From the NCBI GenBank assembly GCA_910585275.1, contig CAJUCW010000029.1, positions 1 to 48,293 on the forward strand: a stretch of 48,293 nucleotides of DNA, written 5' to 3'. Each line of letters starts with the position of its first letter. The stretch's first letter is position 1. The notes beneath the pieces are model-generated. The model did no database searches. It worked only from the letters and a program-made list of their open reading frames with translations, and was not told the DNA's origin. Positions 1 to 6,698 of the stretch are shown one piece after another. The stretch comes from an uncultured Muribaculaceae bacterium (GTDB lineage Bacteria > Bacteroidota > Bacteroidia > Bacteroidales > Muribaculaceae). The position numbers and the translations under genes are program-made.

Positions 1-180
1 AATGTTTTTCATAATTTTGTTTTGGCGGCGTGTTTGTGAAAGCATGCCGTTTTTTGTTGTCTTACTCCTTTGTCTGCGTAAATATGCCGGTTTGTCCCGG
101 ACATCGGGGCCTCACCATGGTTTTGCGAGAATCCGATATTTGCGGCCGGGCGTGGAGACGGACGGAAAAATTGAAATCTC
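1..180. other. left-edge non-coding stretch
   Basis: I see no convincing gene here. A 62-codon reading frame from base 2 overlaps the next gene, has no family resemblance and is probably chance. The stretch should hold the promoter and leader of the DUF4286-ruvC pair, but no clear TTTG/TAnnTTTG promoter pair could be placed. Confidence 0.5.
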
Positions 181-510
181 ATGGCTGTAGTATATAATAT
201 CACTTTTGTCATAACGCATGACCGCAAGGCCCGTTTTTTGGACTGGCTGCGCGGCGAAGCCGTCGCGGCGTTGTTTGGTGAGGCCGGCGGTGCCGTGAAT
301 CCGAGAATACACACTGTGGTGGAAGCCGGCGGCGAAAAGCCCGCACCCGAGCATGGGCTGAGCATAGCCCTTCAGGCGGAATTCGAATCGGAAGAGGTGG
401 CCCATCGATGGAACGACGAGGTTCTACCTTCCGTGCTTTCCGGTTTTAACGGGAAGTTCGGACCGAACGCCCTATTCTTCACAACGCTCCTTGAAGTAAT
501 CCCTCTTTGA
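181..510 (+). CDS. DUF4286 family protein
   Basis: A 109-residue cytosolic protein with no signal peptide. The opening strand (AVVYNITFVITHDR), a central helix-rich part and a closing strand with NALFFTTLLEVIPL look like the DUF4286 family, small alpha/beta proteins of Bacteroidetes with no known biochemical role. The gene ends with TGA at 508-510, and the next in-frame ATG of ruvC lies two bases later at 513, so the two are very likely co-transcribed and translationally coupled. The position next to ruvC suggests only housekeeping linkage and does not prove a role in recombination. The ATG at 181 is the first start that keeps the beta strand complete. Family assignment is from pattern memory. 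Confidence 0.8.
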   Translation: MAVVYNITFVITHDRKARFLDWLRGEAVAALFGEAGGAVNPRIHTVVEAGGEKPAPEHGLSIALQAEFESEEVAHRWNDEVLPSVLSGFNGKFGPNALFFTTLLEVIPL

Positions 511-512
511 CG

Positions 513-1130
513 ATGAAGGGCAATGCAACTGAAGGCGCCGAGGTGTCGATGCGGGGCAATTTGGAGTATGACCGCATAATTATGGGCATAGACCCGGGCA
601 CCAACGTCATGGGCTATGGCGTGCTTGGTGTGAAAGGGAAACAGCCCTCCGTGATTATCATGGGGGTGATACAGTTGAGCAAGTTCGAGAGCCACTATAT
701 GCGTCTGAGCCGCATCTTCGAGCGTGTCACGGGTCTTGTGGAGCAATATCTCCCCGACGAGGTGGCGATAGAGGCGCCATTCTTCGGTAAGAACGTGCAG
801 TCGATGCTCAAGCTTGGGAGGGCGCAAGGCGTGGCGATGGCGGCAGTGATTTCGCGCGACATCCCCATCACCGAATATGCCCCGCTCTCGATAAAGCAGA
901 GCGTCACCGGCAGCGGTTCGGCATCGAAAGAACAAGTTGCCAACATGCTCCGCCATATCCTTAAGATTCCGCAGGAAAACATGCCGAAACTCCTCGACGC
1001 CACCGACGCACTTGCTGCCGCCCTCGCCCATTTCTACGAAACCGGCAAACCCAAAGTTGAGAAAGGCGCCAAATCCTGGGAACAGTTCCTGCGCCAGAAC
1101 CCCGACCGCATCGCCCCACGCCGCAAATAA
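513..1130 (+). CDS. ruvC: crossover junction endodeoxyribonuclease RuvC
   Basis: Holliday-junction resolvase that cuts four-way DNA junctions symmetrically after RuvAB branch migration. The RNase H-like fold is visible. The first catalytic Asp is in MGIDPGT, the catalytic Glu in AIEAPFFGKN, and the last two acidic residues in LLDATDALAAALAHFY, so all four metal-binding acids appear present. The length (205 residues from 513) is slightly above the usual 180-190 because of an N-terminal extension. A TTG at 507 also opens the frame but overlaps the previous stop. The ATG at 513 sits right after that stop, and the ATG at 549 (MRGNLEYD) would give a more typical length. A basic, Pro-rich tail (DRIAPRRK) ends the protein. 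The function is secure; the start is not. Confidence 0.95.
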   Translation: MKGNATEGAEVSMRGNLEYDRIIMGIDPGTNVMGYGVLGVKGKQPSVIIMGVIQLSKFESHYMRLSRIFERVTGLVEQYLPDEVAIEAPFFGKNVQSMLKLGRAQGVAMAAVISRDIPITEYAPLSIKQSVTGSGSASKEQVANMLRHILKIPQENMPKLLDATDALAAALAHFYETGKPKVEKGAKSWEQFLRQNPDRIAPRRK

Positions 1131-1154
1131 AAAATCACAATATATTGTGATTTT
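1131..1154. promoter_or_regulatory. 24-bp perfect palindrome, probable distal operator of the hip operon
   Basis: A perfect inverted repeat with half site AAAATCACAATA begins directly after the ruvC stop codon. Its core (AATCACAAT/ATTGTGATT) is repeated in the larger palindrome at 1182-1225, with centres 61 bp apart. HipB-type antitoxins bind such palindromes as dimers, so the pair is read as operators for autorepression. As a 12-bp stem it could also act as a ruvC terminator. Confidence 0.65.
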
Positions 1155-1181
1155 GGTTGCTTTTTCAAAAAATTAAAGGTA

Positions 1182-1225
1182 ATTTTACGGAGAAATCACA
1201 ATGCATTGTGATTTCTCCGTAAAAT
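1182..1225. promoter_or_regulatory. 44-bp perfect palindrome abutting the hipB start codon, probable operator
   Basis: A 44-bp inverted repeat without a mismatch (outer half ATTTTACGGAGA, inner half AATCACAATG) ends on the base before the hipB ATG at 1226. It contains the same core as the palindrome at 1131-1154. If it is transcribed it would form a 22-bp hairpin covering the ribosome entry site, so it could control transcription as an operator and translation as a hairpin. Confidence 0.7.
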
Positions 1226-1429
1226 ATGAACCGTAAGGATATTGGAAATATTATAAAGACGCGGCGTAAGTCGCTTAATATTAGTCAGCAAATCTTGGCC
1301 GACCTGTCGGAGGTGGGCATAAATACATTGGTGGCTATGGAGCGAGGCACCGGAAATTATAAAATCGGCACGCTGTTGTCTGTTCTCAACACTTTGGGCC
1401 TTCAGGTAAAAATAACTTTAAAAGATTAG
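1226..1429 (+). CDS. hipB: HipB-like XRE-family antitoxin
   Basis: A 67-residue DNA-binding protein made almost only of one Cro/C1-type helix-turn-helix domain (residues about 5-60): ISQQILADLSEVGINTLVAMERG is the helix-turn-helix with the usual recognition helix. The C-terminal strand LGLQVKITLKD is the dimerisation strand of HipB-type proteins. It should repress its own operon by binding the two palindromes just upstream and help neutralise the kinase toxin. It starts immediately after the large palindrome. Only three bases separate it from the next gene. It is short compared with E. coli HipB, but this length is usual for the Bacteroidetes members. Specific partners are inferred from the order of the genes. 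Confidence 0.85.
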   Translation: MNRKDIGNIIKTRRKSLNISQQILADLSEVGINTLVAMERGTGNYKIGTLLSVLNTLGLQVKITLKD

Positions 1430-1432
1430 AAA

Positions 1433-1756
1433 ATGAGAGCATGTGAAGTTTTCGTACACGGCAAGAAAGCCGGTATATTAAGGGAAACTGACAATCCTAA
1501 AGGATATCGTTTCAAATATGATTATAGTTATCTACAGACCGGTGATAATCCACCCGTATGTCTCGCTATGCCATTGACCACTGAAGAGTATTTTTCAAAA
1601 AATCTTTTCCCTTTTTTTTTCAATATGTTGTCTGAAGGAGAGAATCGTATCATTCAGTCCGCGTTACTTCATATTGATAAGGAAGACGATTTTGGAATAC
1701 TTATGGCAACTGCGCAGGTGGATACCGTCGGAGCGGTAACGGTATGCCCGATTTAA
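1433..1756 (+). CDS. HipA N-terminal-subdomain protein (HipS-like)
   Basis: A 107-residue stand-alone copy of the HipA N-terminal subdomain (couple_hipA family). VFVHGKKAGILRE is the first beta hairpin, CLAMPLTTEEYFSKNLFPFFFNMLSEGENR carries the typical MPL and LFPFF/NLLPEG-like motifs, and FGILMATAQVDTVGAVTVCP corresponds to the LL...GxDxxGAV motif of full-length HipA. In the HipBST systems of E. coli this piece is a separate gene, and its product HipS acts as the antitoxin for the kinase HipT. Here it lies between hipB and the kinase gene, 32 bp before the latter, which makes the same role likely. Its C-terminus is complete (GAVTVCPI followed by a stop), so it is a separate gene and not the front half of a frameshifted hipA. 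Confidence 0.8.
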   Translation: MRACEVFVHGKKAGILRETDNPKGYRFKYDYSYLQTGDNPPVCLAMPLTTEEYFSKNLFPFFFNMLSEGENRIIQSALLHIDKEDDFGILMATAQVDTVGAVTVCPI

Positions 1757-1788
1757 ACATGTTCTGTTCCTTATAAATTAGAAAAATC

Positions 1789-2796
1789 ATGGCTGTTCCG
1801 GAAATCAAATATTGTCCTTCGCTTCTCATCGACGGTTATGCGTCCTACTCTCCTAACGCATTGAAAGTTCTATTTGATGGAAAATGCGTGAGTCACATTC
1901 TCCCATACGCCTCGCCTTCTTCTGAATCCTCGGATGGACAGAAGGCGCTCGACAATGTAGGGCGCATGTCGTTGTCGGGTGCGCAGCCAAAATTTGGATT
2001 GGTGATTGGTGAAGATTTGAAGCTCCGTTATTCGTTGGCAAACGAGCAAAGTTCTTTCATACTGAAACCTCGGCCTACAGGATATCAGGTAATAAACCAT
2101 GATTATTGCGCGGCAAATGAGAATTTGACAATGCAAATGGCGTCTCAGATATATGGGATTGAAACTGCCGCTAATGGATTGTGTTTCTTTAAAGATGGCC
2201 AGCCTGCATATCTCACGAAGCGTTTTGATGTTAACGGTGAAGGCAAATATCAACAGGAAGATTTTGCTTCCTTGATGGGATATACACGAGCAAATGGAGG
2301 TTCCGATTTCAAATATTGCAATGGCAGTTACGAGGAATGTGGAGAGGTTATAAAGCGGTATGTCAAATCATCGTTGATAGATTTAATGCGTTTTTTTAAG
2401 ATTGTTCTTTTTAATTTCATTACATTGAATGATGATGCTCATCTTAAGAATTTTACACTGATAAATGATGGAAAGGAATATCGTCTTTCTCCTGCATACG
2501 ATTTAATCAATACTGCTTTGCAGATTAGAGAACCTCGTATATTTGCTTTGGAAAAAGGTCTGTTTAAAGAAGGGATGTATCTGTGTGATACGCGACAAGT
2601 TTCATATAAAGATTTTGTGGAATTTGGACGTAGAATAGGTTTGCCGGACAAAATTGTATATAATACATTGCAATCTTTTTCTAAACATGATGCAGAAGCG
2701 GATCTGTTGATAAAACGTTCCTATTTATCGGAAGAGCTTAAGGAATTCTATCTTACGAGTTATCACTATCGCCAATTTATGATACGTCCTGAATGA
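1789..2796 (+). CDS. HipA/HipT-like serine/threonine kinase toxin
   Basis: A 335-residue kinase of the HipA family that lacks the N-terminal subdomain, which is encoded by the gene before it. Visible features are a serine-rich Gly-loop segment RMSLSGAQPKFG (residues 59-70) with the S-x-S pair S61/S63, ATP-binding lysine in ILKP (K93), catalytic loop NDDAHLKNF (214-222, D216 and N221) and the metal-binding Asp in SPAYDL (D238). HipA phosphorylates glutamyl-tRNA synthetase and HipT tryptophanyl-tRNA synthetase; the target here cannot be told. The S-x-S pair is where HipT autophosphorylates, so this protein resembles HipT more than HipA. Base composition is more AT-rich than in the neighbouring housekeeping genes, which fits a horizontally moving module. 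Confidence 0.85.
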   Translation: MAVPEIKYCPSLLIDGYASYSPNALKVLFDGKCVSHILPYASPSSESSDGQKALDNVGRMSLSGAQPKFGLVIGEDLKLRYSLANEQSSFILKPRPTGYQVINHDYCAANENLTMQMASQIYGIETAANGLCFFKDGQPAYLTKRFDVNGEGKYQQEDFASLMGYTRANGGSDFKYCNGSYEECGEVIKRYVKSSLIDLMRFFKIVLFNFITLNDDAHLKNFTLINDGKEYRLSPAYDLINTALQIREPRIFALEKGLFKEGMYLCDTRQVSYKDFVEFGRRIGLPDKIVYNTLQSFSKHDAEADLLIKRSYLSEELKEFYLTSYHYRQFMIRPE

Positions 2797-3200
2797 ATTC
2801 ATGGTGGCATCCTCATGAGTAATTGAGAAGCAATGGTTCCGTGCATTTTCTTGTAAGGTAAAGGATGGTTTCGATGATTTTAAGTATGAACATCTGGCAT
2901 GTTTGATTCCAGTGGAATGATGTTTTGTGTGGCTTGTTTATAAATTTGTTTGGAATATAGAAGGATGCTGGATAATTTTAACAATATTTAATTATTTTTA
3001 ATTTTTACAGAATTGCTGTTTTTGGTGCTTATATAGTGGTTTGAGGAGGGTATCGGTAATTTGCTTATATGTTGTAAATGTTGATAAATTAGAGATTTAA
3101 ATATTTAAAAATTTGTAAAAGTTTTCAAATAGGGCAATTTGGAGAGTGGCGATTGGTGATATTAAATTTACATCGTAATTTCATAACAACATTTAATATC
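2797..3200. other. AT-rich intergenic region, no gene seen
   Basis: About 400 bases of AT-rich DNA without a supported gene. A perfect -7-type box (TAAATTTG, 2941-2948) is present, but no -33 TTTG lies at the right distance. The stretch separates the hip operon from the first secreted-protein island and probably carries the promoter of the gene starting at 3201. Confidence 0.5.
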
Positions 3201-3620
3201 ATGACGAAAAAATTGCTTTTTCTGCTTGTTGGCGTGCTCTTGTTGCCGTCAATGCTTATTGCGGATTCCTCTACATCCGATTCGAAGAATCCCACTCCAC
3301 CGAAGCCGCAAACGCCTTCCACCGTGCCGGTTGTTATTGCCGACGACCGTCCCACCGCTCCCGGTAAAGGGAAACCCGGTAAACGATATGAGGTGATGAC
3401 TTATCTCTCCGGAGGCACCATCGGTTTCGACATACCATTGGATGCTTTTCCGATGGAATGTGAACTGATTCAAGAAACCTATCCGTTCGGCTACTGGACG
3501 GCCACTTTCACCGACGCGGCATCATGCGAAATGCCCTTCGACGGTACAGTGGGCGACTACCGCCTCACCCTCACTACCGCCGACAACTCCACCTACACCG
3601 GCTACTTCACCCTCGAATGA
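3201..3620 (+). CDS. small secreted DUF3244-like protein, paralogue of the gene at 32646
   Basis: A 139-residue exported protein. The start is placed at the ATG at 3201 (MTKKLLFLLVGVLLLPSMLIA, a clean Sec signal peptide); an upstream in-frame start would put 16 polar residues before it. A Pro/Thr-rich linker follows, then a beta-rich domain ending DYRLTLTTADNSTYTGYFTLE, which resembles the DUF3244 Ig-like fold found in many short secreted Bacteroidales proteins of unknown role. The last 45 codons are nearly the same as in the gene at 32646 (8 differences in 135 bases by my count), while the first two thirds are unrelated in sequence. It heads an island whose plan is repeated at 32646-40141. 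Confidence 0.75.
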   Translation: MTKKLLFLLVGVLLLPSMLIADSSTSDSKNPTPPKPQTPSTVPVVIADDRPTAPGKGKPGKRYEVMTYLSGGTIGFDIPLDAFPMECELIQETYPFGYWTATFTDAASCEMPFDGTVGDYRLTLTTADNSTYTGYFTLE

Positions 3621-3661
3621 ACCTGTCGTATCGAGGTGTGTTATACACTAACTATAAATAA

Positions 3662-3689
3662 AAACTGGATTTATAATAATATCCGGTTT
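3662..3689 (+). terminator. possible weak terminator or attenuator hairpin
   Basis: AAACTGGAT and ATCCGGTTT form a 9-bp stem (one G-U pair) around a 10-base AT-only loop, followed by TTTAAATAATT. It lies between the secreted protein gene and the NVEALA-like gene, so it may end the first transcript or attenuate transcription into the operon. Confidence 0.4.
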
Positions 3690-3710
3690 AAATAATTAAA
3701 TATTTCTAAC

Positions 3711-3962
3711 ATGAAAAAAATTATTAAAGTATTGGCCATCCCGACGATTGGAGCGGCCATGGGAGTGGTTTGTCTGCCACAAGAAAAATCGGCGACATCT
3801 GGAATGCACCTGTCAGACATTGAGGTGCTTACGGTTGACGAGTTCGGATGCAATAACAAACCCGGCTACAACAACGGACATTGTGTTACTGACGGTACAC
3901 ATTTCTTGTGTGCCAACTACAGAGTGCCGGAAACAGTTGACTGTGTAAAAATTGGCAGCTGA
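3711..3962 (+). CDS. NVEALA-like secreted peptide precursor
   Basis: An 83-residue peptide starting MKKIIKVLAIPTIGAAMGVV, a leader typical of the Bacteroidetes NVEALA family, followed by LSDIEVLTVDEFGC where the family normally has LxDLxLxNVEALA. The part after this motif has four cysteines (GC, GHC, FLC, DC), as usual for the mature portion of these peptides. The biological role of NVEALA peptides is not known. They often sit in front of genes for beta-propeller lipoproteins, which is also the case here: the next gene starts two bases after the stop. The NVEALA box is degenerate (TVDEFG), so the family call rests on leader, length, cysteine pattern and context. Confidence 0.7.
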   Translation: MKKIIKVLAIPTIGAAMGVVCLPQEKSATSGMHLSDIEVLTVDEFGCNNKPGYNNGHCVTDGTHFLCANYRVPETVDCVKIGS

Positions 3963-3963
3963 G

Positions 3964-5112
3964 ATGGATGTTAGGCGCAGACCGTACAGGCACTTTGGCA
4001 TCATCGTTTCAACGGTGATGCCATTGATTGCCGGATGTTCCCGCCAGATGGAGGGAAATGCCAACCCTCTATATGACGAGGATGACCCGACGGCATACTC
4101 CCTCGAACTGAAACCGGGAAGTCCGGTCGTATGGGAACTGGACTCGTTGTCAGTCCCGGAATTCCACTCATCGTTCTATAACCGGGAAGATTCTACGTTT
4201 TACTATCTTTCGGATAACGACATCATACGTTGTCCTTTCGGGGATATTAAAGCCTACCGAAAGGATTATGGGGTCTCTTTTTCAAATTTTTGCGTGCGAG
4301 GAGACAGCATCATCGGAATCAAATACAATTCCAACCAGATATGTTGCTATTCCAGCACGACCAAGGAACATGAATGGTCGGAGCCGATCCTATGTAACGC
4401 CCCCTATCCGCCCGTCCCCATCGCAAGGGTGTCGCCGCTCGTTGTCACGGATTCCGTAATAATGTATTTCGGCGAAATTTCGGGAGAACCCGAAGATGAG
4501 ACTGCCTCCAACAGACCCACATTGACTGTATTTGACAGGAAAGAGAGAAAATTCAGATATTCGGTAGGCTATCCCGAGGTTTACAGGAAGGGTAACTGGG
4601 GAGGGGGCATACTTAGGTGGGTTTATTCGGATTTTAACGAAAAGGAGAATTCCTTTGTAATAGGGTTCCCGATATCGCATTTCATAGATGTCCTCGATAT
4701 TGGGACTAAGAGAATGGAAAGACATTATGCAGGCAGCCGTAAATTTAGAGTCGTCCTACCTTTTTCGAACGACAAAAGTGACAACCCCGGGGCCAGGGAA
4801 GCTATGGAGTACGTGGCCCGTACGGATTCCTACGCCAATGTCCTTTATGACCCGTGGAGAAATTTATATTACAGGATTGCGGAATTATCGATACCTGATA
4901 AAACCGTGTTGCCGGGATTCAAGAAAGACATATCGGTCATAATACTCGATAAGAATTTCAAAAAGGTCGGTGAAACGGAAATAGCCAATGCCGGGAGGAA
5001 TTTCCGTTACGGCACGTTCGTGTCACACAGGGGGCTTATGGTTCCCGTAGATACCACGGAAGATTATTTGGCATACAGGACTTATCTTCCGTCAGAAAGG
5101 AAATTACAATGA
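3964..5112 (+). CDS. DUF4221-type lipoprotein
   Basis: A 382-residue lipoprotein with lipobox LIAGC (Cys near residue 25) after a basic start MDVRRRPYRHFG. A TTG 12 bases upstream also opens the frame, but the ATG at 3964, two bases after the previous stop, is preferred. The beta-rich body with repeated strand pairs and the motif VLYDPWRNLYYRIAELSIP near residues 300-320 fits the DUF4221 family, predicted beta-propeller-like outer lipoproteins of Bacteroidetes with no known biochemical role. No catalytic motif is visible. It is the second gene of a tight operon (3711-8648) and overlaps the next gene by four bases, so co-expression with the NVEALA-like peptide is likely. Confidence 0.7.
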   Translation: MDVRRRPYRHFGIIVSTVMPLIAGCSRQMEGNANPLYDEDDPTAYSLELKPGSPVVWELDSLSVPEFHSSFYNREDSTFYYLSDNDIIRCPFGDIKAYRKDYGVSFSNFCVRGDSIIGIKYNSNQICCYSSTTKEHEWSEPILCNAPYPPVPIARVSPLVVTDSVIMYFGEISGEPEDETASNRPTLTVFDRKERKFRYSVGYPEVYRKGNWGGGILRWVYSDFNEKENSFVIGFPISHFIDVLDIGTKRMERHYAGSRKFRVVLPFSNDKSDNPGAREAMEYVARTDSYANVLYDPWRNLYYRIAELSIPDKTVLPGFKKDISVIILDKNFKKVGETEIANAGRNFRYGTFVSHRGLMVPVDTTEDYLAYRTYLPSERKLQ

Positions 5113-5570
5113 AATACTTTACGACTATTATAAGTGCCCTGATCCTCTTGGCCGGATGCGTTGACCGCAGGGTGACGGATTTCCAAACGGCACTTGACAC
5201 GCTTTTAGGACAACCGACAATGTCCAGATACGACTACATAGTCATAATCCCGCAGGAGGGATGCGACGGATGCATAACATTCGCCGAGGATTTTTATAAC
5301 TCCTACGGCAATGAGCCGGGAATGCTATTTGTGTTCACAAATATAATCTCTGAAAAAAAATTAGGGAAGAGGGTGAAACTCACCGAATCCTCCGTTGTGG
5401 ACAAAGGAGGGGTTCTAATCGAAGCATATAAAGGGAACGGCCTGTTGTATCCGTGCGTGGTGACATTGGATAAGGGGAAAGTCAAGAAAGTCGGGTATGA
5501 ATCACCTGACGAGGACTCCCTGATGGAGTTGGAACTGATTATACAATCAAGACAGGATGAAAATGAATAA
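5109..5570 (+). CDS. small lipoprotein with a CxxC motif, possibly thioredoxin-like
   Basis: A 153-residue lipoprotein: signal peptide MKYFTTIISALILLAGC with Cys17 as the lipid site. The remainder looks like a thioredoxin-type alpha/beta fold: a strand YDYIVIIPQ, then EGCDGCITFAEDFY with a Cys-Asp-Gly-Cys pair at the start of a helix, a second strand MLFVFTNI, and strand pairs PCVVTLDKGKVKKVGY. The cis-Pro seen before the last strands of thioredoxins may be the Pro in LYPCVV. It could be an outer-surface or periplasmic disulfide or redox protein, perhaps acting on the four-cysteine peptide encoded at 3711, which is inference. It overlaps both neighbours (4 and 14 bases), typical of translational coupling. 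Confidence 0.6.
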   Translation: MKYFTTIISALILLAGCVDRRVTDFQTALDTLLGQPTMSRYDYIVIIPQEGCDGCITFAEDFYNSYGNEPGMLFVFTNIISEKKLGKRVKLTESSVVDKGGVLIEAYKGNGLLYPCVVTLDKGKVKKVGYESPDEDSLMELELIIQSRQDENE

Positions 5571-6672
5571 ACGATACATGCAAATTCTGAAAACGGCCAT
5601 ATTATTGGCGTTGCCATTGGTCGCCGGATGTGGAAGACCCCGATCCGGTGGCGACAGTCTAAAGGTAATAAATCTTGAAACAGCTATTTCAGAAAAAAAT
5701 ATGGACCTCTTTGACCGGGAAGGGTGGGAGGTCATGAGTGTGGTCCCCGAAGTGACCGACAGCACGCAGCTCGGACAGATACGCGTTTCATCCGTCGGCG
5801 GCTCATCCGTTCTTTTATTTACGGGCGACAGGGTGTTGGATTTTGATTTTTCGGGGAAATGTAGGTCCATACTTTCGAGACAAGGGGAGGGTCCCGGAGA
5901 GTACACCGGGATTCTGGAGGCCGCCTCGCTTCCATCGGGCGACATCGCATTGATCGACGCGGCCCGCAACGCTATGAAGGTATATACAAGGGCGGGGCAG
6001 TGGAAGTCAACGGTAAAGACAGGCGTATCTTCCGTGTTGGTGACCCGGGATGGGGTCTGTATGCTTAGCTATCCGCCCGCAACCGGCAATAAGACAGAAG
6101 CCTACTGGACGGATGGCTCCCTTTCCGTCACGGACTCCCTCACAATCTCGGCACCGAGGGAGACTTCCCGAGGTTTCGTCTTTGTCCCGTCTCTCCAGTA
6201 TGCCGGGGAAGAGCCGTGTGTACTGCTCTCGGACACGGTCTTCAGCCTGTCCGGGAAGGGATGCCTGAGACCGGAGATTGTATTCAATGCCGGTACCCTG
6301 TCTCTGCCTCCGGAGATTGAAGATGACTTTACAAGGAGGGATGAAAGGAAGCATTATATCTCAGGACTATATCCCATAATATGGAATGATTATGTGTTCT
6401 TGAGTTATTGTCATGAAGACAAAATGTTTTTCGATGTATGGGACATCCAGGAAACGGGATTGAAATTCCGCAACACGATGTCATGTCAGGAAGACAAATA
6501 CGGAATGCCGGTCAGTCTTGATGACGGACGTACGGTCAGGATGTGGCCGCAACTTGCATGTGACGGGAAACTGGTGGGGCTTGTAATGTCTGAATTCCAG
6601 GATGGCGGTGAAGAAGCGGACTGGGATTCCAATCCCGAAATTCTGATTATATCCCGGAAAGGGGACAGATAA
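5557..6672 (+). CDS. 6-bladed beta-propeller lipoprotein
   Basis: A 371-residue lipoprotein with lipobox LVAGC (Cys near residue 25). The motif ILSRQGEGPGEYTGILEA (residues about 107-125) is the hallmark of the Bacteroidetes 6-bladed beta-propeller (BF3164/TolB-like) lipoproteins, and repeated strand sets follow to the C-terminus. These proteins commonly follow NVEALA-type peptides; they may bind peptides or glycans at the cell surface, but no activity has been shown that I can cite. The start could be the ATG at 5557 or the one at 5563. It overlaps the CxxC lipoprotein gene by 14 bases and is 26 bases before the transglutaminase gene. Confidence 0.75.
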   Translation: MKMNKRYMQILKTAILLALPLVAGCGRPRSGGDSLKVINLETAISEKNMDLFDREGWEVMSVVPEVTDSTQLGQIRVSSVGGSSVLLFTGDRVLDFDFSGKCRSILSRQGEGPGEYTGILEAASLPSGDIALIDAARNAMKVYTRAGQWKSTVKTGVSSVLVTRDGVCMLSYPPATGNKTEAYWTDGSLSVTDSLTISAPRETSRGFVFVPSLQYAGEEPCVLLSDTVFSLSGKGCLRPEIVFNAGTLSLPPEIEDDFTRRDERKHYISGLYPIIWNDYVFLSYCHEDKMFFDVWDIQETGLKFRNTMSCQEDKYGMPVSLDDGRTVRMWPQLACDGKLVGLVMSEFQDGGEEADWDSNPEILIISRKGDR

Positions 6673-6698
6673 CGGTAATACCCAGACACAATAAGGAA

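Noticed and set aside
2..190. 62-codon reading frame at the left edge
   Set aside because: No family resemblance, it overlaps the DUF4286 start, and it could equally be chance in leader DNA.
1433..2796. Frameshifted single hipA gene
   Set aside because: The first part ends with a complete subdomain, the second has its own start after a 32-base gap, and split forms are known as HipS/HipT.
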